Shown piece after piece: positions 5,850 to 12,140 of a stretch of DNA of 12,725 bases (the stretch's first letter is position 1; every line of letters begins with the position of its first letter). The stretch covers positions 1 through 12,725 of the forward strand of contig DFKM01000028.1 in NCBI GenBank assembly GCA_002373555.1, written 5' to 3'. Source of the DNA: Lachnospiraceae bacterium UBA3645. Its GTDB lineage: Bacteria; Bacillota; Clostridia; Lachnospirales; Lachnospiraceae. Below the pieces are notes generated by a model. That model ran no database searches. It had not been told where the DNA came from and saw only the letters and a program-made list of their open reading frames with translations. The position numbers were made by a program, and so were the translations under genes.

Positions 5850-8800
5850 ATGCACAAACTCCTTTCGGAAATCAGTCAGTTTCAGGATGCAGCGCAGGCC
5901 CTGGCTGCCGGCCGCGGCCCGGTCGCCGTCAGCGGCTGCGTGGACACCCAGAAAACACATCTTGCACAGGCGCTTACGGAGGAATTTCCGCTGCGCCTGT
6001 TTGTCACCTACAGCGAAACCAGAGCAAGGGAGATCCTGGATGATCTTTCCTGCTTTATTTCCGATGCGTATTTTTATCCCGCGAAGGATGTTCTGTTCTA
6101 TCAGGCGGATATTCAGGGAAGCCTGCTGGCACGGGAGCGTATGGCGGTCATCGCGCACATCCTGGAGGAAAAAGCCGGCACGGTCGTCACCACGATCGAC
6201 GCCCTCATGGACATGATCGCTTCTCCGGATGATGTGTACCGACGGCTGCTGGTCCTGCTCGCCGGGGAATCCTATGACCAGGAAGAGATCAAACAGACGC
6301 TGGTCTCCCTCGGCTATGAGCGCGAGACCAGAGTGGAAAGCGCAGGCCAGTTCGCGATCCGCGGCGGCATCATGGACATTTTCCCGCTGACCGAGGAGAA
6401 CCCTGTCCGCATTGAGTTCTTCGGAGATGAGATCGATTCGATCCGGACATTTTCGGTGGAAACGCAGCGCTCGATGGAGAATCTTCCCATGATCTCGGTC
6501 TATGCCTCGGACGAGATGCCGCCGGTGCATAACGGAAAATATGTCTCGCCGGTATCATTCCTGCAGTATTTTAAGGAAGAAGCCGCGGTGATCCTGGATG
6601 AACCGGCAAGCCTTGCGGAGATGGCGGACGGCGTCTACAAGGAGTTTCACGACAGCATGGATATCCGTCTGTCGGAGGGCGTCTTCGGGGACGGTCCGGT
6701 CCCGCAGCTGATCTCCCCGGAGGAGACATTCGCGGCGCTTGACCGGAAGCACACGCTGATGATGACCGGCCTGCCGACGCGGAACATGACGCCGCGGGAG
6801 CAGAAAGCATTCGAGATCACCGGCAAGACGATGGTGAGCTACGCCGGCAATATAGAGGGCCTGAAACGGGATCTTACGGGATGGAAAAAGGATCATTACC
6901 GCATTATGATCCTGTGCGGTACGGGCGGACACGCGCGGCGGATCGCGGAAAACTTGCGGGAGTACGATCTCCCGGCCGTTTATAAGCCGCGGGATCCGGA
7001 GGCACGCGGCACCGAAGCGGTGGAGGTGCAGCCCGGGCAGATCATCGTTACGACGGGAAGCATCCACAAGAGCTTTGAATATCCCCAGATCCGGTATGCC
7101 GTCCTGTCGGAGGGCGATCTTTTCGGGCGGGAGAAAAAGAAGAAAAAGAGAAAAAGTCAGTACACGGGCACGAATATCAAGAGCTACGAGGAGCTTTCGG
7201 CGGGCGATTATGTCGTACACGAAAGCCACGGCCTCGGGCAGTATAAGGGGCTGGAGAAGATCGAAGTCAGCGGCATCATTAAGGATTATCTGAAGATCAC
7301 CTACAGCGACGGCGGGAATCTTTATGTGCCCGTCACGCAGATGGATGCCGTGAAGAAATACGCATCCGCCGATACCGACAAGATCCCGAAGTTAAATAAG
7401 CTTGCCGGCAATGAATGGAACAAGACGCGCACCCGGGTAAAGCATGCGGTCCGGGATATCGCGAAGGACCTGGTGGCGCTTTATGCGAAACGCCAGAGCG
7501 CGCAGGGGTATAAATATTCGCAGGATACCGTCTGGCAGACGGAGTTCGAGGAGCAGTTTCCCTATGAGGAGACGGAGGACCAGCTGCGGACCATTGCGGA
7601 ATGCAAGGCGGACATGGAATCCGGCCGGATCATGGACCGGCTGATCTGCGGGGATGTCGGCTACGGGAAGACGGAGATCGCCCTGCGGGCCGCGTTCAAG
7701 GCGGTGCAGGACGGGAAACAGGTCGCCTATCTGGTGCCGACCACGATCCTGGCGCAGCAGCATTACAATACCTTCGTCCAGCGGATGAAGGATTATCCCG
7801 TGGGCGTGGAGCTGCTCTGCCGGTTCCGTACCCAGGGCGAGCAGAAGGCTTCGCTTGAAAAGATCCGCCGCGGCACGTCGGATATCGCGATCGGCACGCA
7901 CAGGCTGCTGTCGAAGGATGTGGAATTCAAGGATCTCGGGCTGCTGATCATCGACGAGGAGCAGCGGTTCGGCGTAGCCGACAAGGAGAAGATCAAGAAA
8001 CTGAAGGAAAATGTGAACGTCATGAGCCTGACGGCGACGCCGATCCCCCGGACGCTGCACATGAGCCTGATCGGGATCCGCGACATGTCGATCCTGCACG
8101 AGCCGCCGCTGGATCGTCTGCCGATCCAGACGTATGTCATGGAATACAATGACGAGCTGGTGCGGGAGGCCATCTCCCGCGAGCTTTCCCGGGGCGGACA
8201 GGTCTATTATGTGTACAACCGCGTCCGCACGATCCGGGAAATGGCGCTGAAGATCGCCGGGCTGGTGCCGGATGCGAATGTCGTATTCGCCCACGGGCAG
8301 ATGAAGGAACGGGAGCTGGAGAAGATCATGATGGATTTTGTCTCCGGCGAGATCGATGTTCTGGTCTCCACCACGATCATCGAGACCGGGCTGGATATCC
8401 CGAACGTGAATACGATCATCGTGCACGATGCGGACCGTTTCGGTCTGTCGCAGCTGTATCAGCTGCGCGGCCGTGTGGGACGGTCCTCCAGAAGGGCGAG
8501 CGCATTTCTGATGTACCGGCGAGACAGAGTGCTGAAGGAGATCGCACAGAAGCGCCTGACGGCAGTCCGGGAATATACCGAGCTGGGCTCGGGCATCAAG
8601 ATCGCCATGCGGGATCTGGAGCTGCGCGGGGCCGGCAATCTCCTGGGCGCGGAGCAGCACGGGCATATGGAAGCGGTCGGCTACGAGCTGTATGTGAAGA
8701 TGCTCTCGGAAGCCGTCAAGGAGGCGAAGGGAGACGAAACGCTGCCGGATTTCGATACGGCGATCGAGCTGGAAATGGATGCTTATATTCCGGACGGATA

Positions 8801-9215
8801 TATCGCGGATGACACGCAGCGAATGGATATGTACCGCCGCATCGCCGGCATGGAAAGCGCGGAGGACTATGACGATATTCTGGACGAGCTGACGGACCGG
8901 TATTCTGACCCGCCGGGGGCCGTAGTGAATCTCCTCGAAGCGGCGCTCATCCGGACGATGGCGAAGGCGGTCTATGTCACGGAGATCAGCGGGAACCGGG
9001 ATAATATCCGCTTTTCGCTGTTTGACAAAGCGCAGATTTCGCCCGCGAAGATCCCGGAATTCATCGAAAGCTTTGACGGGGACGTGAAGCTCCTGGCCGG
9101 CAATCCGCCGGGCTTTATGTACCGGGATCAGCGAAAACGGATCCGGAACGATGCCGGGCTTACCGGACTCGTGAAAAATGTGTTAAGCAGGATGAAAATC
9201 TTGATAGAAGTGTAA
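5850..9215 (+). CDS. mfd: Transcription-repair coupling factor
   Basis: 1121 residues, normal for the family. Mfd is a DNA translocase that pushes stalled RNA polymerase off the template and recruits UvrA to the lesion. In order: an UvrB-like N-terminal module with FAIRGGIMDIFP (about 168-179) and IEFFGDEIDSIRTF; a Lys-rich stretch near 425-433; the RNA-polymerase-interacting CarD-like domain (about 450-545, GDYVVHESHGLGQYKG at its start, YVPVTQMD near its end); the helicase core with Walker A GDVGYGKTE (601-609), DEEQ (702-705), TATPIPRTLHMS (728-739) and motif VI QLRGRVGRSS (871-880); and the C-terminal TRCF domain (from about 972). All key motifs are intact. It probably shares transcripts with pth, since I see no good promoter in the gap. 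The promoter of the next gene overlaps its last codons. Confidence 0.98.
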   Translation: MHKLLSEISQFQDAAQALAAGRGPVAVSGCVDTQKTHLAQALTEEFPLRLFVTYSETRAREILDDLSCFISDAYFYPAKDVLFYQADIQGSLLARERMAVIAHILEEKAGTVVTTIDALMDMIASPDDVYRRLLVLLAGESYDQEEIKQTLVSLGYERETRVESAGQFAIRGGIMDIFPLTEENPVRIEFFGDEIDSIRTFSVETQRSMENLPMISVYASDEMPPVHNGKYVSPVSFLQYFKEEAAVILDEPASLAEMADGVYKEFHDSMDIRLSEGVFGDGPVPQLISPEETFAALDRKHTLMMTGLPTRNMTPREQKAFEITGKTMVSYAGNIEGLKRDLTGWKKDHYRIMILCGTGGHARRIAENLREYDLPAVYKPRDPEARGTEAVEVQPGQIIVTTGSIHKSFEYPQIRYAVLSEGDLFGREKKKKKRKSQYTGTNIKSYEELSAGDYVVHESHGLGQYKGLEKIEVSGIIKDYLKITYSDGGNLYVPVTQMDAVKKYASADTDKIPKLNKLAGNEWNKTRTRVKHAVRDIAKDLVALYAKRQSAQGYKYSQDTVWQTEFEEQFPYEETEDQLRTIAECKADMESGRIMDRLICGDVGYGKTEIALRAAFKAVQDGKQVAYLVPTTILAQQHYNTFVQRMKDYPVGVELLCRFRTQGEQKASLEKIRRGTSDIAIGTHRLLSKDVEFKDLGLLIIDEEQRFGVADKEKIKKLKENVNVMSLTATPIPRTLHMSLIGIRDMSILHEPPLDRLPIQTYVMEYNDELVREAISRELSRGGQVYYVYNRVRTIREMALKIAGLVPDANVVFAHGQMKERELEKIMMDFVSGEIDVLVSTTIIETGLDIPNVNTIIVHDADRFGLSQLYQLRGRVGRSSRRASAFLMYRRDRVLKEIAQKRLTAVREYTELGSGIKIAMRDLELRGAGNLLGAEQHGHMEAVGYELYVKMLSEAVKEAKGDETLPDFDTAIELEMDAYIPDGYIADDTQRMDMYRRIAGMESAEDYDDILDELTDRYSDPPGAVVNLLEAALIRTMAKAVYVTEISGNRDNIRFSLFDKAQISPAKIPEFIESFDGDVKLLAGNPPGFMYRDQRKRIRNDAGLTGLVKNVLSRMKILIEV

Positions 9216-9229
9216 TTTCGTAGTATAAT
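9201..9229 (+). promoter_or_regulatory. Sigma-A-type promoter for the PrsA-like gene, inside the mfd 3' end
   Basis: TTGATA (9201-9206), a 17-base spacer and TATAAT (9224-9229) match the consensus at 11 of 12 positions. The -35 box lies in the last codons of mfd and the -10 box just after its stop (9213-9215). Transcription should start near 9236, giving a leader of about 104 bases. Confidence 0.8.
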
Positions 9230-9234
9230 CGTTT

Positions 9235-9287
9235 GCCGGCGGGCACGATGACGGATCCTGTTGCGGAAGGGGACGTCGGCCGCCGGC
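9235..9287 (+). other. Long-range stem at the 5' end of the PrsA-like leader
   Basis: GCCGGCGG (9235-9242) and CCGCCGGC (9280-9287) are perfect reverse complements across 37 bases. Because the predicted transcript start is about 9236, this would place a GC-only stem at the very 5' end, an arrangement known to stabilise some bacterial mRNAs. Structure is inferred, not computed. Confidence 0.4.
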
Positions 9288-9308
9288 TTTGAAAATATCG
9301 GTTAGGAT

Positions 9309-9324
9309 CGCTCCTGACGGAGCG
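9309..9324 (+). promoter_or_regulatory. Small hairpin just before the ribosome site of the PrsA-like gene
   Basis: CGCTCC (9309-9314) pairs with GGAGCG (9319-9324) over TGAC. The ribosome site GGGGAGG follows at 9328-9334. The CTCC arm could instead pair with the GGAG of that site, so two alternative folds are possible; whether this controls translation is speculation. Confidence 0.35.
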
Positions 9325-9339
9325 TCCGGGGAGGATAGA

Positions 9340-10572
9340 ATGAAACTGAGGAAAGCATTTGCACTGATGCTGGCAGCCGTAACGGCCGCCGGTGTCCTGT
9401 CAGGCTGCGGCAGCAGCAAGATCGGCGACTACGCGACCACCCAGGTGGCGAAGTACGGCAATGAGACGATCTATCTGGAAGAGGCGAATTTCTGGCTGCG
9501 CTATGAGCAGATCACGAACGAAGCCTATTACGGCCAGATGTATGCGTACTTCGGCTATGACAATATGTGGACCATGCCCGACGGAGAAGACGGCGGCACG
9601 ATGGCCGACACCATCCACACGGCGACCATGTCCCAGATCCTGCAGAGAAGAGTGCTGGCGGATCACGCCGCGGATTACAATGTGGAACTGACCGAAGATC
9701 AGAAAGCCAAGTGCAAAGAGGCGGCGGAAAACATCTTCAAGGATTTCCCGAATTTTACGGAGTATTCGGATGCGGATGCTGAGAAGATCGCCGGTTATAT
9801 GGAACTGAACTCGACCGCGTATCTGGTCGCGGATGCGATCAAGGCGGAGACCGAGATCGATGTTCCGGAGGATTCCGTGGCTGCTTACGGTATTGAATAC
9901 ATTACCGTGACCGAGCCGGAAGAGGAGACCGAGGCGGCTGCAGATGAGACTGCGGAAGCAGAGACGGAAGCCGCTGCGGAGACCGAAGCAGCTGAAGAGC
10001 CCGCGGGACCGGAAGGCGAAGCACTGGCGAACGAAGTGCTGGCGAAGGCACAGGCCGGAACCGCGCTTGCGGATATCGCATCGGAATATGAAGGCTTAAG
10101 CGTACAGTCCGCGGATTATCTGCTGACCGGCGAGACCTCCACCGATGACAAGTATCTGAAGACGATCGGCATGGCGGCAGGCGATGTAGATATGATCGCA
10201 GGCGACGGCAGCTGGACGATCGTGACGCGTCTGAATGACAAGGATGAGGCTGCGACCGAGACCAGAAGAGAGACTGCGGAGAACGAGCAGAGAACGGAGC
10301 ATTTCAATGCGGTCTATACGGACTTCACAAAGAGCGCGCCGAAGTTCTCCGTGAATGAGAAGATCTGGGAGCAGATCAAGATCACGGATATGATCTATGA
10401 GGCACCGGAACCGGAGACGGAAGCAGCCGCAGAGACAACTGCAGCCGCGGAGGAAACGGAAGCAGCCGTTGAGACGACTGCAGCCGCGGAGGAAACGGAA
10501 GCAGCCGCAGAGACGACCGCAGCCGCGGAGGAAACGGAAGCCGCTGAAGAGACGACTGAAGCCGCAGAATAA
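9340..10572 (+). CDS. PrsA/SurA-like lipoprotein with degenerate parvulin domain and repeat tail
   Basis: 410 residues. The signal peptide ends in the lipobox LSGC (Cys23), so it should be lipid-anchored outside the membrane. Residues about 35-180 resemble the SurA/PrsA N-terminal chaperone region (VAKYGNETIYLEEANFWLRYEQ at its start). Residues about 183-345 follow the outline of a parvulin prolyl isomerase (a YITV strand, then ALANEVLAKAQAGTALADIA, then GSWTIVTRL), but the two His that the family has in 'HILV' and 'GYHII' seem replaced by Tyr and Trp, and an acidic Glu/Ala/Thr insert (192-227) interrupts the domain after its first strand. The tail (359-410) is four 13-residue repeats. It likely helps exported proteins fold without isomerase activity; that is inference. 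ATG 9340 has GGGGAGG upstream; an upstream in-frame TTG (9289) would spoil the signal peptide. It has its own promoter after mfd. Confidence 0.8.
   Translation: MKLRKAFALMLAAVTAAGVLSGCGSSKIGDYATTQVAKYGNETIYLEEANFWLRYEQITNEAYYGQMYAYFGYDNMWTMPDGEDGGTMADTIHTATMSQILQRRVLADHAADYNVELTEDQKAKCKEAAENIFKDFPNFTEYSDADAEKIAGYMELNSTAYLVADAIKAETEIDVPEDSVAAYGIEYITVTEPEEETEAAADETAEAETEAAAETEAAEEPAGPEGEALANEVLAKAQAGTALADIASEYEGLSVQSADYLLTGETSTDDKYLKTIGMAAGDVDMIAGDGSWTIVTRLNDKDEAATETRRETAENEQRTEHFNAVYTDFTKSAPKFSVNEKIWEQIKITDMIYEAPEPETEAAAETTAAAEETEAAVETTAAAEETEAAAETTAAAEETEAAEETTEAAE
10414..10569 (+). repeat. 4 x 39-base in-frame tandem repeat encoding the lipoprotein tail
   Basis: Four consecutive 39-base units end exactly at the stop codon. 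They encode ETEAAAETTAAAE, ETEAAVETTAAAE, ETEAAAETTAAAE and ETEAAEETTEAAE. Units 1-3 are nearly identical in DNA as well as protein; the last has drifted. Such near-identity suggests recent copy-number change by slippage or recombination. Confidence 0.9.
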
Positions 10573-10575
10573 AAC

Positions 10576-10694
10576 CTGTCATCCAGAGGAGCGAAGCGAC
10601 GAAGGATCTTCGTCGGAACACCTGCGGTTTTACAAAAACCGAAGACTGCAGAGCGGGGATTCTTCCTCCGGCAAAGCCGGCGTCTGAATGACAG
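10576..10694. mobile_element. MITE-like element, copy 2 of the dispersed repeat (complete)
   Basis: 119 bases starting 3 bases after the lipoprotein stop codon. The ends are inverted: CTGTCATCCAGA at the left and the reverse complement of CTGTCATTCAGA at the right (11 of 12 match). Inside are three hairpins: CGACGAAG/CTTCGTCG over GAT (10597-10615), CGGTTTT/AAAACCG (10625-10641) and CCGGC/GCCGG near the right end. The left 58 bases match copy 1 at 5757-5814. No coding capacity and no clear target-site duplication; the flanks AAAAC and CGTTTT instead extend the inverted symmetry. It could also serve as a terminator or mRNA-end structure for the gene before it. Mobility is inferred from the ends only. 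Confidence 0.6.
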
Positions 10695-10733
10695 CGTTTT
10701 GGATGAATACGAAAAGGGAAGTCGGGTGATGTC

Positions 10734-11216
10734 ATGAAAAATGTCACAACTGAAAAGATGGACATCTTCGACCGCCTTATGGAGCTTCCCTTTCTGCGGA
10801 TTTTCAAGCCATTATGGAAAAGACACCGGGAAGTCCTTCTGTATCTTTTCTTCGGGGGACTGACAACGCTCATCAGCATCGGCAGCTTCGCATTCTTTAC
10901 CCGCGCGGGCTTTCACGCGCTGATCGCGAATGTCTTTTCGTGGATCTTGGCTGTGCTGTTTGCCTATATCACCAACAGCATCTGGGTCTTTTCCGCGAAG
11001 CCTTCGGGTCCGTCGGAACTGCTGCACCAGGCAGCAGGTTTCTACGGCGGCCGGGTGGCGACGCTGCTGATGGAGGAAGCGGTGCTCCTGATCGGGATCA
11101 GTCTGCTGGGCTTTCCGGATCTGTTGGTTAAAGTCGCCGCGCAGGTGCTCGTGCTGATCGGAAATTATCTGATCAGCAAGCTGTTCGTGTTCCGGAAACG
11201 GAAGGATCCGGCCTGA
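10734..11216 (+). CDS. GtrA-family membrane protein
   Basis: 160 residues with four predicted membrane helices (about 34-56, 60-86, 100-126 and 130-154), the family layout. Diagnostic stretches are LFFGGLTTLISIGSFAFFTRAG at helix 1 (key residues GG at 41-42, TT at 44-45), AYITNSIWVFS at 78-87 and the end NYLISKLFVFRKR. GtrA-type proteins are thought to flip undecaprenyl-phosphate-linked sugars across the membrane or to assist glycosyltransferases that decorate wall polymers and O-antigen. No partner glycosyltransferase is visible here, though galE lies 0.9 kb downstream. The start at 10734 has GGGTGAT 3 bases upstream, rather close, while AAGGGAAG is 13 bases away; ATG 10758 is a possible alternative. 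Membership of the family is clear, the sugar is not. Confidence 0.9.
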   Translation: MKNVTTEKMDIFDRLMELPFLRIFKPLWKRHREVLLYLFFGGLTTLISIGSFAFFTRAGFHALIANVFSWILAVLFAYITNSIWVFSAKPSGPSELLHQAAGFYGGRVATLLMEEAVLLIGISLLGFPDLLVKVAAQVLVLIGNYLISKLFVFRKRKDPA

Positions 11217-11232
11217 AAAGGCTCCGGGATCC
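11204..11232 (+). terminator. Bulged stem-loop across the gtrA stop codon, no T-run
   Basis: GGATCC-GG-CCT pairs with AGG-CC-GGATCC over a GAAA loop, with one bulged G and a bulged CT on the right arm. The stop codon TGA (11214-11216) is in the loop region. No run of T follows, so it is a candidate 3'-end structure rather than a proven intrinsic terminator. Confidence 0.3.
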
Positions 11233-11254
11233 GCGAAATATGGAATAAAACCGC

Positions 11255-11283
11255 TTGATTTTTACGAATGCGTGTGTTACTAT
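11255..11283 (+). promoter_or_regulatory. Probable promoter for secG
   Basis: TTGATT (11255-11260), a 17-base spacer and TACTAT (11278-11283) match the sigma-A consensus at about 8 of 12 positions. It lies in the gtrA-secG gap and would give a leader of about 60 bases. Weaker than the two promoters at 1017 and 9201. Confidence 0.5.
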
Positions 11284-11286
11284 GAC

Positions 11287-11330
11287 ATTTGCCGTTTCAG
11301 CGGAAATATTTATTTTTGTCCTGCGGGACA
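11287..11330 (+). promoter_or_regulatory. Structured secG leader: hairpin plus T-rich run, then second hairpin
   Basis: ATTT-G-CCG (11287-11294) pairs with CGGAAAT (11301-11307) around a TTTCAG loop with one bulged G, followed by the T-rich run 11309-11317. TGTCC (11317-11321) then pairs with GGACA (11326-11330) over TGCG, a few bases before the ribosome site AGGAGA (11335-11340). The first hairpin plus T-run has the form of a weak terminator or attenuator. Function is inferred. Confidence 0.35.
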
Positions 11331-11348
11331 TCATAGGAGATAGATAAC

Positions 11349-11594
11349 ATGCTTTGGATCCTTAGAATTCTGAAACTTGTCATGGTCGTGATCTGCGCGG
11401 CGCTGATGGTCATCATCCTGCTGCAGGAGGGCAAGAACAACGGACTTGGCGGCGGTATCGCCGGCGGTTATGCACAGACCTATGTCGGAAAGCACAGAAA
11501 GGATACCCCTGAGGGTAAGATGCAGAGATATACGGCATATCTCATCGCGGCTCTCTTTATTGTATCCCTGCTGCTCAATGTGCTGGGAAACTGA
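11349..11594 (+). CDS. secG: Preprotein translocase subunit SecG
   Basis: 81 residues, normal for the family. SecG is a small membrane subunit of the SecYEG channel that helps SecA-driven protein export. Two membrane helices (about 4-25 and 62-79) flank a cytoplasmic loop with the diagnostic LLQEGKNNGLGGGIAGG, then the conserved T-x-x-GK-x-R region and TPEGKMQRYT before helix 2. AGGAGA at 11335-11340 is 8 bases from the ATG. It has its own probable promoter and a strong terminator 11 bases after its stop, so it may be largely monocistronic. In many Firmicutes rnr (RNase R) follows secG and precedes smpB; here rnr is absent from that place. Confidence 0.95.
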   Translation: MLWILRILKLVMVVICAALMVIILLQEGKNNGLGGGIAGGYAQTYVGKHRKDTPEGKMQRYTAYLIAALFIVSLLLNVLGN

Positions 11595-11605
11595 CGAAAT
11601 GATCG

Positions 11606-11633
11606 GCGCATGGCTAAGCCATGCGCTGTTTTT
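11606..11633 (+). terminator. Intrinsic terminator after secG
   Basis: GCGCATGGC (11606-11614) pairs perfectly with GCCATGCGC (11618-11626) over a TAA loop, and the T-run TGTTTTT follows (11627-11633). This is the clearest terminator in the window. smpB starts only 17 bases after the T-run, so smpB must rely on read-through or on a promoter inside the secG end that I could not identify. Confidence 0.85.
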
Positions 11634-11650
11634 ACATACAGAGGTTTTTT

Positions 11651-12118
11651 ATGGCGAAGGAAAGCGTAAAACTGATTGCCAACAATAAAAAAGCATGGCA
11701 TGATTATTTTATCGATCAGACGTACGAAGCCGGCATTTCCCTCGCGGGGACGGAAGTGAAATCGCTCCGCATGGGCAAATGCTCGTTAAAGGAATCATTC
11801 ATCAAAGATGAGCGCGGCGAGCTGATCATCTACGGCATGAACATCAGCCCGTATGAGAAAGGAAATATTTTCAATAAGGATCCGCTGCGTCCGAGAAAGC
11901 TCCTTCTCCACCGCGGCGAGATCAACAAGCTTGCCGGCGCGGTGTCGCAGAAAGGCTATACGATCGTCCCGCTGAAGGTGTATCTGAAGGGGAGCCTGGT
12001 GAAGGTGGAGATCGGTCTGGCGAGAGGCAAGAAACTGTATGACAAGCGCGAAGCCACGGCGAAGAAGGATATGAAGCGCGAGGCCGAGCGTGAATTCAAG
12101 ATGAGCGTTAAATCGTGA
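11651..12118 (+). CDS. smpB: SsrA-binding protein SmpB
   Basis: 155 residues, normal length. SmpB binds tmRNA (ssrA) and delivers it to ribosomes stalled on broken messages. Seen: [10 protein letters not shown] at 11-20, the [16 protein letters not shown] core at 25-40, the [22 protein letters not shown] region, [12 protein letters not shown], and the basic C-terminal tail that folds as a helix in the mRNA channel. The longer frame begins with an ATG at 11621, inside the terminator stem, which makes it an unlikely start; ATG 11651 has AGAGG (11640-11644) separated by six T residues. No ssrA gene is visible in the remaining window; the next gene, galE, begins 22 bases after the stop. Confidence 0.97.
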   Translation: MAKESVKLIANNKKAWHDYFIDQTYEAGISLAGTEVKSLRMGKCSLKESFIKDERGELIIYGMNISPYEKGNIFNKDPLRPRKLLLHRGEINKLAGAVSQKGYTIVPLKVYLKGSLVKVEIGLARGKKLYDKREATAKKDMKREAEREFKMSVKS

Positions 12119-12140
12119 TCTGTATACAAGGAGGAAGCAC

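Noticed and set aside
7392..8666. 424-residue open frame on the minus strand inside mfd
   Set aside because: It lies opposite the conserved helicase core of mfd, whose motifs fix the + strand frame.
11621..11650. Upstream ATG for smpB
   Set aside because: It lies inside the terminator stem, would add ten residues not seen in SmpB, and lacks a ribosome site.
12119..12140. Possible tmRNA (ssrA) next to smpB
   Set aside because: The gap is only 22 bases and holds the galE ribosome site; no tmRNA-like sequence is present here.
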